From NCBI GenBank assembly GCA_017307505.1, contig JAFKEE010000023.1, positions 237,215-301,214 of the forward strand: DNA of 64,000 bases, read 5' to 3'. The DNA is from Acidobacteriota bacterium (GTDB lineage: Bacteria > Acidobacteriota > Terriglobia > Bryobacterales > Bryobacteraceae). The notes beneath the pieces were generated by a model that saw nothing but the letters and a program-made list of their open reading frames with translations, had not been told where the DNA came from and ran no database searches. The position numbers and the translations under genes are program-made. Positions 57,161 to 64,000 of the stretch are shown piece after piece (position 1 is the stretch's first letter; every line of letters starts with the position of its first letter).

Positions 57161-59851
57161 CTACTCCGCCCGCAGCGCGCTCACCGGATCCACCCGAGCC
57201 GCCCGTCGCGCCGGCAAATAACTCCCGGCCACCGCCGCCAGAACCAACACCCCCAGCGCCACCCCATACGTCACCGGATCCGCCGGACTCACCGCATACA
57301 GCATCGACCGCATCAGCCGCGACAACCCCGACGCCGCCGCCAGACCGCCCAACGCCCCGTAGGCCGCCATCCGCAACCCATGCCGCACAAACTGGCCCGC
57401 CACCGCACCCGGCACCGCCCCCAGCGCCAGCCGGATCCCGATCTCCTTCGTCCGCTGCGACACCGAATACGAGATCACCGCATACAGCCCCACCGCGCCC
57501 AGCAACAACGCCATCCCTCCGGCAATCACCAGCAGCAGCAGTGCCAGCGAACTGCGGGCCAGCGACTGCGCATACACCGAACCCAGAGTCTTCACCTCCG
57601 CCACCGGCAAGTTCGCATTCACTTTCGATACCGCCTGCTGGATCTCCGCTCGCAAGGTGGCCGTGCCCGCTCTGGGCGTCCGGATCACATACGTCAAACT
57701 CCGCACCCCGAACTCCGGCTGAGATTCGAAATTCCTGCTCAACAGTGGCCAGTACGCCGTGGGCGGAGCCGGCTGCTCGATTCCGTCATCGTGCACATCC
57801 GCCACGACCCCAATCACCTCGCGCCAGTCGTCCTTCAGCGTCGCCCGGATCCTCTTGCCAATCGCCAGCCGCGGCTCGCTCCAGAACGCTCGCGCCAGAT
57901 TCTCGGAGACCAACGCCACCGGAGCCCGCTGGTACACCTCCGCCCACGTCAAGTCCCGTCCGGCAATCATCCGGCTGCCCGCCGCCGCGAAGTACCCCGG
58001 CGAAACATACTTGAACCGCCGCACCACCGGAATCCGCCCGTCCGCCGACGGCCGGTCCTCCGCATATACCGGATCGTTCGACCCGCCCTCCAGCGGCAGC
58101 GAATCAATTGCCCCCACACGCTCCACACCACCCACTTCCGACATCCGCCGCAGGATCTCCTGCTCCATCCGCGCCACTCGCTCGGCCGACTCTGCCTGCG
58201 AGCCCGGGATCCCCACGCGCACCGTCTCCAGTTGCTCCGCGCCCGCAAATCCCGGATCCACGTTCAACAGCGCCCGGAACGTCCGGATCATCAGCCCCGA
58301 CCCCACCAGCAGCACCAGAGCCAGCGCCACCTGCACCGCCACCAGGGCGCTCCTTGTCCGCTGCCGCTCCCGGTTGCCCGTCAACCGCACCCCGCCCGCC
58401 CGGAGGTCCCCCGCACCCTCCGGCCGCGCATACTTGAAAACCGGAATCAGCCCGAACACCACACTCGCCCCCAGCGACACACACACCGTGAACAGCAGCA
58501 CTCGCGGATCCATCCCGATCTCCTGGACGCGTGGCACATGCACCCACTCCAAAGCCAGCAGGGATCGCAGGGACGCCGCCGCGAAGCCCCAGCCGGCCAG
58601 GCCCCCGCCCACCCCCAGGAGTACACTCTCCAGCAGCAACTCCCGGGCGATTCGCCCCCGCGGAGCGCCCAGCGCCACACGCACCGCCAACTCCGGCCGC
58701 CGCCCCTCCGCCCGCACCAGCATCAGGTTCGCTACATTCGCGCACGCAATCACCAGCACCAGCCCCACTGTCCCCATCAGCACCCACAGCGTGCCGCCGA
58801 TATCACCCACCTGGTAATCTTTCAGCCACCGCAGCCGGGGTCCAAACCGCGATTCGGCAAAGGCATTCGGGCTGAAACCCGGATTCACCGCAAACTTCTG
58901 CGGAGCCATCGGCAGCATCCGCACCACGTCCGCATTGGCCTGCTCCAGCGGGACACCCGGCTTCAACCGCGCAATGCCCTGGCAGCAGAAACTGATCAGC
59001 CTCACCTCGGCCCGCCGGAACCGCAGCGGAGCCAGAAGCGACACCTTGCGATCCAGAAATTGAAACGACGCAGGCAACACGCCAATCACTTCGTACGCAT
59101 TACCGTCCAGCACAATGCGCCGTCCCAACACCGCCCGGTCTCCGCCGAATCGCGATTGCCAGTACCCGTGTGACAACATCACGGTCTGTTCATGCGCCGG
59201 GTCTTCCTCGTCGCGCGTGAATCCGCGGCCCAAGGCCGGACTCACTTCCAGCGTGGACAGAAACCCTTGCGTCACAGACAACCCCGGCACCTTTTCCGGC
59301 ATCCCCAATCCGGTCACATTCCACGAATCGTCCGTCCACATCCCCAGGTCCTGGAATACGCGATTCTCCTCGCGATAGGTCAGGAACAACGAGACGGCCA
59401 GATTCATCTCCGGGATGTTCAAACCAGGCGCCGTATGCCGCAGAGCCACCAGCCGCTCCGATTGCGGATAAGGCAAGGGCTTCAACAGGACACCGTCGAT
59501 CACGCTGAAAATCGTTGCGCTGGCGCCAATCCCCAGCGCCAGCATCAACACACTCACCCCACTGAAGCCCGGATTGCTGCAGAGCCGCCGCAGTGCATAC
59601 CGCACATCCGACACGAACGAATCGATCCGGTTCTCCCACCCATAACCACGCACATCTTCCGCAACCGCCGTCCGGCTGCCCATCTCGATCCGGGCCGCCC
59701 GCCGTGCCTCTTCAGGCGATAACCCGCGCCGCACATGTTCCTGCGCGGCCTCCTCGAGGAAGTGTTCCACCTCATCGTCGATCTCCTGCTCCACCACCCG
59801 CCGCCGCCCGAGAGCCCGCAACCCGTGTGTCAACTGCCGCCAAAGAGACAT
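57161..59851 (-). CDS. ADOP-type ABC transporter permease 3 (MacB/FtsX family)
   Basis: This 896-residue permease starts at the ATG at 59851; the frame is open up to 60028 but that stretch is not family-like. A prefix domain (about 1-80, D-D-E-V-E-H-F-L-E-E-A-A-Q-E-H-V-R-R-G-L) precedes the first membrane helix (C-S-N-P-G-F-S-G-V-S-V-L-M-L-A-L-G-I-G-A). Two MacB/FtsX units end in P-A-R-R-A-A-R-V-D-P-V-S-A-L-R-A-E. No ATPase gene or PadR-type regulator is adjacent. The nested palindromes 163-190 bp upstream could be its operator. Confidence 0.91.
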   Translation of the reverse strand: MSLWRQLTHGLRALGRRRVVEQEIDDEVEHFLEEAAQEHVRRGLSPEEARRAARIEMGSRTAVAEDVRGYGWENRIDSFVSDVRYALRRLCSNPGFSGVSVLMLALGIGASATIFSVIDGVLLKPLPYPQSERLVALRHTAPGLNIPEMNLAVSLFLTYREENRVFQDLGMWTDDSWNVTGLGMPEKVPGLSVTQGFLSTLEVSPALGRGFTRDEEDPAHEQTVMLSHGYWQSRFGGDRAVLGRRIVLDGNAYEVIGVLPASFQFLDRKVSLLAPLRFRRAEVRLISFCCQGIARLKPGVPLEQANADVVRMLPMAPQKFAVNPGFSPNAFAESRFGPRLRWLKDYQVGDIGGTLWVLMGTVGLVLVIACANVANLMLVRAEGRRPELAVRVALGAPRGRIARELLLESVLLGVGGGLAGWGFAAASLRSLLALEWVHVPRVQEIGMDPRVLLFTVCVSLGASVVFGLIPVFKYARPEGAGDLRAGGVRLTGNRERQRTRSALVAVQVALALVLLVGSGLMIRTFRALLNVDPGFAGAEQLETVRVGIPGSQAESAERVARMEQEILRRMSEVGGVERVGAIDSLPLEGGSNDPVYAEDRPSADGRIPVVRRFKYVSPGYFAAAGSRMIAGRDLTWAEVYQRAPVALVSENLARAFWSEPRLAIGKRIRATLKDDWREVIGVVADVHDDGIEQPAPPTAYWPLLSRNFESQPEFGVRSLTYVIRTPRAGTATLRAEIQQAVSKVNANLPVAEVKTLGSVYAQSLARSSLALLLLVIAGGMALLLGAVGLYAVISYSVSQRTKEIGIRLALGAVPGAVAGQFVRHGLRMAAYGALGGLAAASGLSRLMRSMLYAVSPADPVTYGVALGVLVLAAVAGSYLPARRAARVDPVSALRAE

Positions 59852-60013
59852 AGCTACGCCGCCCTCCGAAGCCGGGAAACAAGGAGGAACGACGCATTCA
59901 AGTTGTGGCAGGGGATCGGGAATTCCACCAGACGCAGCCAGCCAGGAAGCGCAGGAGTGTGCAGTGAGCGCATACGGATAATACGAACCCAGCAAGCCCA
60001 CGTTACCGTTTTT

Positions 60014-60041
60014 CATCTTGATTATCAAGATGTGATAATCA
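60014..60041. promoter_or_regulatory. Nested palindromes, candidate regulator sites upstream of ADOP 3
   Basis: Two overlapping perfect inverted repeats share bases: CATCTTGA-TTA-TCAAGATG (60014-60032) and TGATTATCA-AGATG-TGATAATCA (60019-60041). A/T-rich half-sites like TTGATTATCAA are unusual here. GATAAT on the minus strand could be a -10 box inside the site. It suggests repression or activation of the downstream permease. Confidence 0.6.
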
Positions 60042-60170
60042 TGATCAGAAGGCCCGGGGGCTCAGCAACACCCGTTCAGAACCAATCCCAAAACCCGTCA
60101 GTCCTGACCGTATGCGCCCAAGGGTGAACAGGGCAAAGTTCCAACACTGCAGACTGCTCCCCCAGCATTC

Positions 60171-60189
60171 CCTCCGGCATCGCCGGAGG
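60171..60189. repeat. Short GC hairpin
   Basis: CCTCCGGC (60171-60178) and GCCGGAGG (60182-60189) form a perfect 8-bp stem with a 3-nt loop. No U-tract follows on either strand. Confidence 0.5.
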
Positions 60190-60460
60190 CCCATCGCAAT
60201 TCCAACGGCCCTCGACACCAATCAACGACGCGAGAGACGCCAACAAAAAAGGAAGGTCACTGGATGGGGAGGAGGAGCAACCGGCGAAGAGAGCAATCTG
60301 TGTGGCCCCTGGGGTGGACCTTCGGCGGTCCGACCGGACCATATCCCCGAACCGGGTGCACTCCTCCCGGGCAATGCTGGCTGTTAAGCCGCGAAGTTAC
60401 GTTTCGCTCTTTCCACCGAGCCAAGGCGGCTCTTCAAACACTGTCACGATTCGAATACCC

Positions 60461-61111
60461 CTACCGCCAGCTCTGATCACTCATGTCATACCCCGGAACC
60501 CGGACATAGTAATCGCGCATCTTCCGCTTCTCGGCGATCGGGCCCTCTTCCCCCCACGGATTCTCTTCAAACTCCCGGCACGTTGCCGCTTCCCGCTTCC
60601 GTACCTCCGCCAGGTTCGGCGGATCGTTTACTTCGAGATAGTCGAACGGCTTCGTCCACCCCAACGCCTTCCGGTGCAAATTGGCGATCCGGTGCCGCTT
60701 GAACCCCCACCCGCACACCGTGATCTTCGACGGCCACTCGCCCTGCAACTCCTGGAACCGGTACAGCCCGCACAATAGATTCAGAAACGAATCCAGCGCG
60801 AACTCCTCCAGCACCGCGCGCGCCCGCACTTCGCCATGCCCCCACCACTCATACCAGTCCGCGATGAGCCAGTACCCCAGCGCCTCCGTGATCGGACCCG
60901 CTTCCGGATCCGTCGCTCCGCCCGAGAACATCAGAATCGCTTCGGGATCCTGCGCCGCAGCCTCCACACCCGCCTTGATGTGCTCGATGAAATACTTCGG
61001 CTCACTGTTCTGGTAAGGCTTCAGATACCACGAAGAGTCGAGCGCCGGGTCCTCGCGCAGGTTCCACACCGCATGCCCGGGAACCAGCACCAGATGTTTG
61101 AATTCTGTCAT
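60461..61111 (-). CDS. DUF218/YdcF-like protein
   Basis: This 216-residue soluble protein resembles the DUF218/YdcF Rossmann-like family: an N-terminal H-L-V-L-V-P-G-H-A-V-W strand, I-L-M-F-S-G-G-A-T-D (GG-loop), and K-I-T-V-C-G-W-G-F-K-R-H-R. Relatives bind SAM or act in envelope sugar metabolism (SanA, ElyC), but those usually carry a membrane helix that is missing here. Its start overlaps the ruvB stop by one base, so it is the last gene of the ruvA-ruvB unit. Confidence 0.75.
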   Translation of the reverse strand: MTEFKHLVLVPGHAVWNLREDPALDSSWYLKPYQNSEPKYFIEHIKAGVEAAAQDPEAILMFSGGATDPEAGPITEALGYWLIADWYEWWGHGEVRARAVLEEFALDSFLNLLCGLYRFQELQGEWPSKITVCGWGFKRHRIANLHRKALGWTKPFDYLEVNDPPNLAEVRKREAATCREFEENPWGEEGPIAEKRKMRDYYVRVPGYDMSDQSWR

Positions 61112-62163
61112 TAGAAAAGCTTCGGTTGATTCGGACCCAGGCCCCAGCCCATCGGCCGCCGCGGCACATTGAAGTACTCGAACGCCCGCTCCGTCGCCAT
61201 GCGCCCGCGCGGCGTCCGGTCCAGGAACCCCAACTGCATCAGGTACGGCTCGTACACTTCCTCAATCGTGTCCGGTTCCTCGTCCGTGGAGGCCGCAATC
61301 GTGCTCAGCCCCACAGGACCGCCGCCGTACTTCTCCAGCACGGTCATCATGATCTTCTTATCGATCTCGTCGAGGCCGAACCGGTCAACCTCTAGAAGGT
61401 CCAGCGCCATCCGCGCCACCTTCAGATCGACATGCCCTTCCGCCCTCACCTGCGCGTAGTCGCGAACCCGCCGCAGCAGCCGGTTCGCAATGCGCGGCGT
61501 CCCCCGGCTCCGGCGCGCCACCTCTTCCGCCGCATCCGTATCAATTGGAGTCCCCAGCAGGCTCGCTGTTCTCCGCACGATCTTCTGCATCTCCGGCACG
61601 TCATAGTGCTTCAGATACAGAATCAGGCCGAACCGTCCACGCAGTGGAGCGCTCAGCAACCCCTGCCGCGTCGTCGCCCCGACCCCTGTGAAATGGGCAA
61701 TCGGTAGCGAATGCGTCCTCGCCCCCGGACCCTGCCCGATGACAATGTCCACCCGGAAATCTTCCAGCGCCGAGTACAGCACTTCCTCGATGTCCGGCAG
61801 CAACCGGTGAATCTCATCGATGAAGAACACCTGCCGGTTGCGGATGTTCGAAAGGATCCCCGTCAGGTCGAGCTTCTTCTGCAGCATCGGCCCGGAGGTC
61901 AGGTCGAATGGGACATCCAGTTCCTGCGAGACGATGTTTGCCAGCGTGGTCTTGCCCAGGCCAGGCGGCCCGATCAGCAGCACGTGGTCCATCGCCTCAC
62001 CGCGCCGCTTCGCCGCTTCGATCGTCACGCTCAGCAGCTCTTTGACCTTGGCCTGGCCTGTGAAATCGTCCAGCCGCTTCGGGCGCAGACTGGCTTCAAA
62101 TTGGATCTCCTCGTCCGTGGCGGCAGGCGATACAATTCGGCGCGACTGGCTGGAATCCGGCAT
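61111..62163 (-). CDS. ruvB: Holliday junction branch migration helicase RuvB
   Basis: This 350-residue AAA+ motor (from the ATG at 62163; a TTG at 62172 would add three residues) forms hexamers with RuvA to move Holliday junctions. The Walker A is G-P-P-G-L-G-K-T-T (about 62-70), Walker B is F-I-D-E-I-H-R-L, sensor I includes G-A-T-T-R-Q-G, and a C-terminal winged helix is present (G-P-V-G-L-S-T-I-A). The F-x-G-Q motif D-D-F-T-G-Q-A is seen near 35. It follows ruvA by about 18 bp in the same unit. Confidence 0.96.
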   Translation of the reverse strand: MPDSSQSRRIVSPAATDEEIQFEASLRPKRLDDFTGQAKVKELLSVTIEAAKRRGEAMDHVLLIGPPGLGKTTLANIVSQELDVPFDLTSGPMLQKKLDLTGILSNIRNRQVFFIDEIHRLLPDIEEVLYSALEDFRVDIVIGQGPGARTHSLPIAHFTGVGATTRQGLLSAPLRGRFGLILYLKHYDVPEMQKIVRRTASLLGTPIDTDAAEEVARRSRGTPRIANRLLRRVRDYAQVRAEGHVDLKVARMALDLLEVDRFGLDEIDKKIMMTVLEKYGGGPVGLSTIAASTDEEPDTIEEVYEPYLMQLGFLDRTPRGRMATERAFEYFNVPRRPMGWGLGPNQPKLF

Positions 62164-62181
62164 GGCAGGCAAACTATCAGA

Positions 62182-62784
62182 TTAACGCAGCAGTTCCATC
62201 GAGCGCCGGAACAAAGGCTCGAAACCGCTGATGCCCGGCTCCGCCGCCGCCTTCCGTACCGCTGCCTCAGCCGCCGGCTGCTGGCAGCCCAGGTTCACCA
62301 GCGCGCTCACGACATCCGATTCTTCGCTGCTGAGAATCACCGCCGCCGGCCCCTTCGCCGCCACTGCCGGAGCCGCGCCCAGCCCCTCCATCTTGTCCCG
62401 CAGCTCCAAAACGATGCGCTCGGCCGTCTTCTTCCCGATGCCCGGAACTCGCGTCAGCATTGCCACTTCCCCGGCTCGGATGATCCGCACCAGGTCCGGA
62501 GCCGCTACACCGCTCAATGTCGTGATCGCCAGCTTCGGCCCGATCCCCGACACCGTGATCAGCTTCTCGAACAGCGCCTTCTCCATCGCCTCGCGAAAGC
62601 CAAATAATTGGATCGCGTCTTCCCGCACATTCGTATAGATCCGGAGCTTCACCTCGGACCCCAACTCTGGCAGCGCGCTATAGGTGGAAACCGAGATCTG
62701 CACGTCGTACCCCACCCCGCCAGCCTCCACAATGGCCTGGTTTGGATGCTTCTCAATCAGGGTGCCGCGGAGGTGTGCGATCAT
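62182..62784 (-). CDS. ruvA: Holliday junction branch migration protein RuvA
   Basis: This 200-residue protein has the RuvA domain order: an N-terminal OB fold (M-I-A-H-L-R-G-T-L-I-E-K), a double helix-hairpin-helix (V-S-G-I-G-P-K-L-A-I-T and R-V-P-G-I-G-K-K-T-A-E-R-I) and a flexible-linker/C-terminal domain that contacts RuvB (E-E-S-D-V-V-S-A-L-V-N-L-G). GGAGG lies just before the ATG. The gene order ruvA-ruvB is the common bacterial one; ruvC is not adjacent. Confidence 0.95.
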   Translation of the reverse strand: MIAHLRGTLIEKHPNQAIVEAGGVGYDVQISVSTYSALPELGSEVKLRIYTNVREDAIQLFGFREAMEKALFEKLITVSGIGPKLAITTLSGVAAPDLVRIIRAGEVAMLTRVPGIGKKTAERIVLELRDKMEGLGAAPAVAAKGPAAVILSSEESDVVSALVNLGCQQPAAEAAVRKAAAEPGISGFEPLFRRSMELLR

Positions 62785-62822
62785 TGCCTCCGCAGTCTAA
62801 CAAACGGGTACTCTGGTAGGAA

Positions 62823-63551
62823 ATGGCTCGTCGAATGTTCTATGTGCAGGAGGTCCGGGGGGAGCAGGCCACGCTGCGCGGAGACGCTGCTCAGCATGTC
62901 CGTAAGGTGCTCCGGGCGGAGCGGGGCCAGCGCTATGAGATCTCAAATTTCGAGAACATCTGGCTGGCCGAGATCGCCGACTTCGGGAAGGACACGGTCC
63001 AGTTCAATCTTCTGTCACCGGTCGAACCGGTCACAGCCCCCGCGTCTCTGCACCTCTTCCCCGCGCTCATCAAATTCGATCACTTCGAGTGGATCCTGGA
63101 GAAGGCCACCGAACTCGGGGTCGAGCGCATCACGCCCATTTATGCGCTCCGCACCGACAAGGGTCTGGATCAGGCCGCGCCCAAGCGCATGGAGCGCTGG
63201 CGCAAGATTCTCTACGAATCCGGCCAGCAGGCCCGCCGGCTCAAACTACCGGAACTCGATGCCCCCTGCCGCCTCGACCAAGTGCTGGCTCAGCCCCTAG
63301 ACCACAAATTCTGGCTGGAAGAGCAGCAGGGCGCCGAACCCATTTTGAGATCCTTGCCGGTAGAGCGCAGGCAGACCGCCACGATCGGACTCCTCTGCGG
63401 ACCCGAAGGCGGCTGGGACGACCGGGAACGCCTGGCGGCGTCAGGTGCCGGCTGGACCAGTGTGTCATTGGGTCGACAGATCCTGAGGGCAGAGACCGCG
63501 GCCATAGCCGGACTCTCGATCATCATGGCTGCCTGGGACAGCGGAACCTGA
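62823..63551 (+). CDS. rsmE: 16S rRNA (uracil1498-N3)-methyltransferase RsmE
   Basis: This 242-residue SPOUT-class methyltransferase modifies U1498 of 16S rRNA. The N-terminal PUA-like domain includes D-A-A-Q-H-V-R-K-V-L-R-A. The knotted C-terminal domain has the SAM-binding loops G-L-L-C-G-P-E-G-G-W and the final S-L-G-R-Q-I-L-R-A-E-T-A, which are the family signature. The length is normal. It is divergent from ruvA and is followed by a gene-free stretch leading to the rRNA terminator. Confidence 0.95.
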   Translation: MARRMFYVQEVRGEQATLRGDAAQHVRKVLRAERGQRYEISNFENIWLAEIADFGKDTVQFNLLSPVEPVTAPASLHLFPALIKFDHFEWILEKATELGVERITPIYALRTDKGLDQAAPKRMERWRKILYESGQQARRLKLPELDAPCRLDQVLAQPLDHKFWLEEQQGAEPILRSLPVERRQTATIGLLCGPEGGWDDRERLAASGAGWTSVSLGRQILRAETAAIAGLSIIMAAWDSGT

Positions 63552-63822
63552 CTGGCGATGTCGTCAACCGACAATCAGGACCAGCTGAAACAGATTACTG
63601 GGGCATACGGATGAGACGTGCGGCCGCCGGGAGAGTCAATCCCGTGGCCTGGGGTCGGTCGTTGGCGCCAGGCGGACCGTGAACTGCCATCCAATTGACG
63701 GTGAAGTGGCGCGTAGAATTACTTGACTCCGTCAAATACATCGTTTGCTTCAGTCAAGTATCTCGGGCCTGGGGGGTTGGCGCCGACGAATGGGGTGCGC
63801 CAGGGGAGGTGTGCTGCAAAAG
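63552..63822. other. Intergenic region between rsmE and the rRNA operon end
   Basis: About 270 bp with no recognisable gene, between convergent units: the end of rsmE (plus) and the rRNA operon terminator (minus). Confidence 0.4.
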
Positions 63823-63855
63823 CAAAAAGCCCCGGGTTTGAGACCGGGGCTTTTC
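63823..63855 (-). terminator. rRNA operon intrinsic terminator
   Basis: On the minus strand, a GC-rich stem (AGCCCCGG with CCGGGGCT, flanked by an A-tract and a U-tract) begins 8 nt after the 5S 3' end and is followed by U5 and then U4. This is a classic strong bidirectional-looking terminator. Confidence 0.85.
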
Positions 63856-63862
63856 GTTTTAA

Positions 63863-63980
<118 letters not shown>

Positions 63981-64000
63981 ACTCGTTTGAGCTGTGTTCT

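Larger units (their letters stand above)
59852..60460. other. 600-bp region without a gene, with palindromes
   Basis: This non-coding stretch separates ADOP 3 (minus, starting at 59851) from the YdcF-like gene (ending at 60461). It contains nested palindromes at 60014-60041 and a GC-rich 8-bp hairpin at 60171-60189. Short open frames exist but look spurious. The rest shows nothing recognisable. Confidence 0.45.

Noticed and set aside
59852..60028. N-terminal extension of ADOP 3
   Set aside because: No family similarity; the prefix domain begins at the ATG at 59851.

Overview
The window is a GC-rich chromosomal segment that most resembles an acidobacterium of the Solibacter/Bryobacter/Paludibaculum type (order Bryobacterales). 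This is inferred from family content, not from a marker search. It carries three long 'orphan' MacB/FtsX-type permeases (acidobacterial duplicated orphan permeases, ADOP) without an ATPase beside them, secreted carboxypeptidase-regulatory-like (Cna-B fold) proteins in tandem, Tat-exported Gfo/Idh/MocA and TIM-barrel sugar isomerases, a LacI regulator and many one- to three-gene transcription units on both strands. Most of it is ordinary chromosome.

Layout. 1-1605: right end of an integrated element (excisionase-like HTH gene coupled to a tyrosine integrase) abutting the 3' end of an initiator tRNA-Met gene; the rest of the element lies off the left edge. 1.8-8.5 kb: Tat-exported sugar isomerase, three coupled secreted Cna-B-like proteins and an isoaspartyl methyltransferase with a signal-like N-terminus. 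8.5-13.3 kb: GNAT acetyltransferase, APC permease, a UvrD helicase with an inserted DEDDh exonuclease, and tRNA-Sec. 13.4-22.8 kb: PEP carboxykinase, ADOP 1, S10 carboxypeptidase, PHP phosphoesterase, YgfZ, small membrane protein, MBL hydrolase. 22.8-33.4 kb: patatin-like membrane protein, CBM9-like protein, two coupled phosphohexomutases, FtsB-like protein, CutA, MFS transporter, YVTN beta-propeller, elongation factor P. 33.4-38.9 kb: a coupled Gfo/Idh - PIG-L deacetylase - SelA operon, a flippase-like membrane protein and a LacI regulator. 39-45.5 kb: lipoprotein, YkgJ-type protein, U32 peptidase (RlhA-like), GT-C-like membrane protein, DUF72. 45.7-50.1 kb: Rrf2 regulator plus cysteine synthase with a promoter/operator, large APC-type permease, hydroxypyruvate-isomerase-like protein. 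50.4-60 kb: an 822-residue protein I do not recognise, a long imperfect inverted repeat, ADOP 2, a secreted unknown and ADOP 3 with nested palindromes upstream. 60.4-64 kb: ruvA-ruvB-YdcF-like unit, rsmE, and the 3' end of an rRNA operon (5S rRNA plus terminator) on the minus strand.

How genes work together. tRNA-Sec and SelA, about 20 kb apart, show that the organism makes selenocysteyl-tRNA; SelB, SelD and the selenoproteins are not visible here. The Rrf2-cysK pair has a sigma70-like promoter whose -10 box lies inside a perfect palindrome, which suggests CymR-like autoregulation of cysteine synthesis. Several genes have a TATAAT-like box only 6-9 nt before the start codon, which suggests leaderless transcripts.

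The strongest leads are the 822-aa orphan with its UTR hairpin, the 83-bp inverted repeat after it, the helicase-exonuclease fusion, the palindrome cluster before ADOP 3, the divergent active-site loops of one phosphohexomutase, and EF-P with Asn at the tip position. I saw no CRISPR array, no complete insertion sequence and no recognisable defence system.
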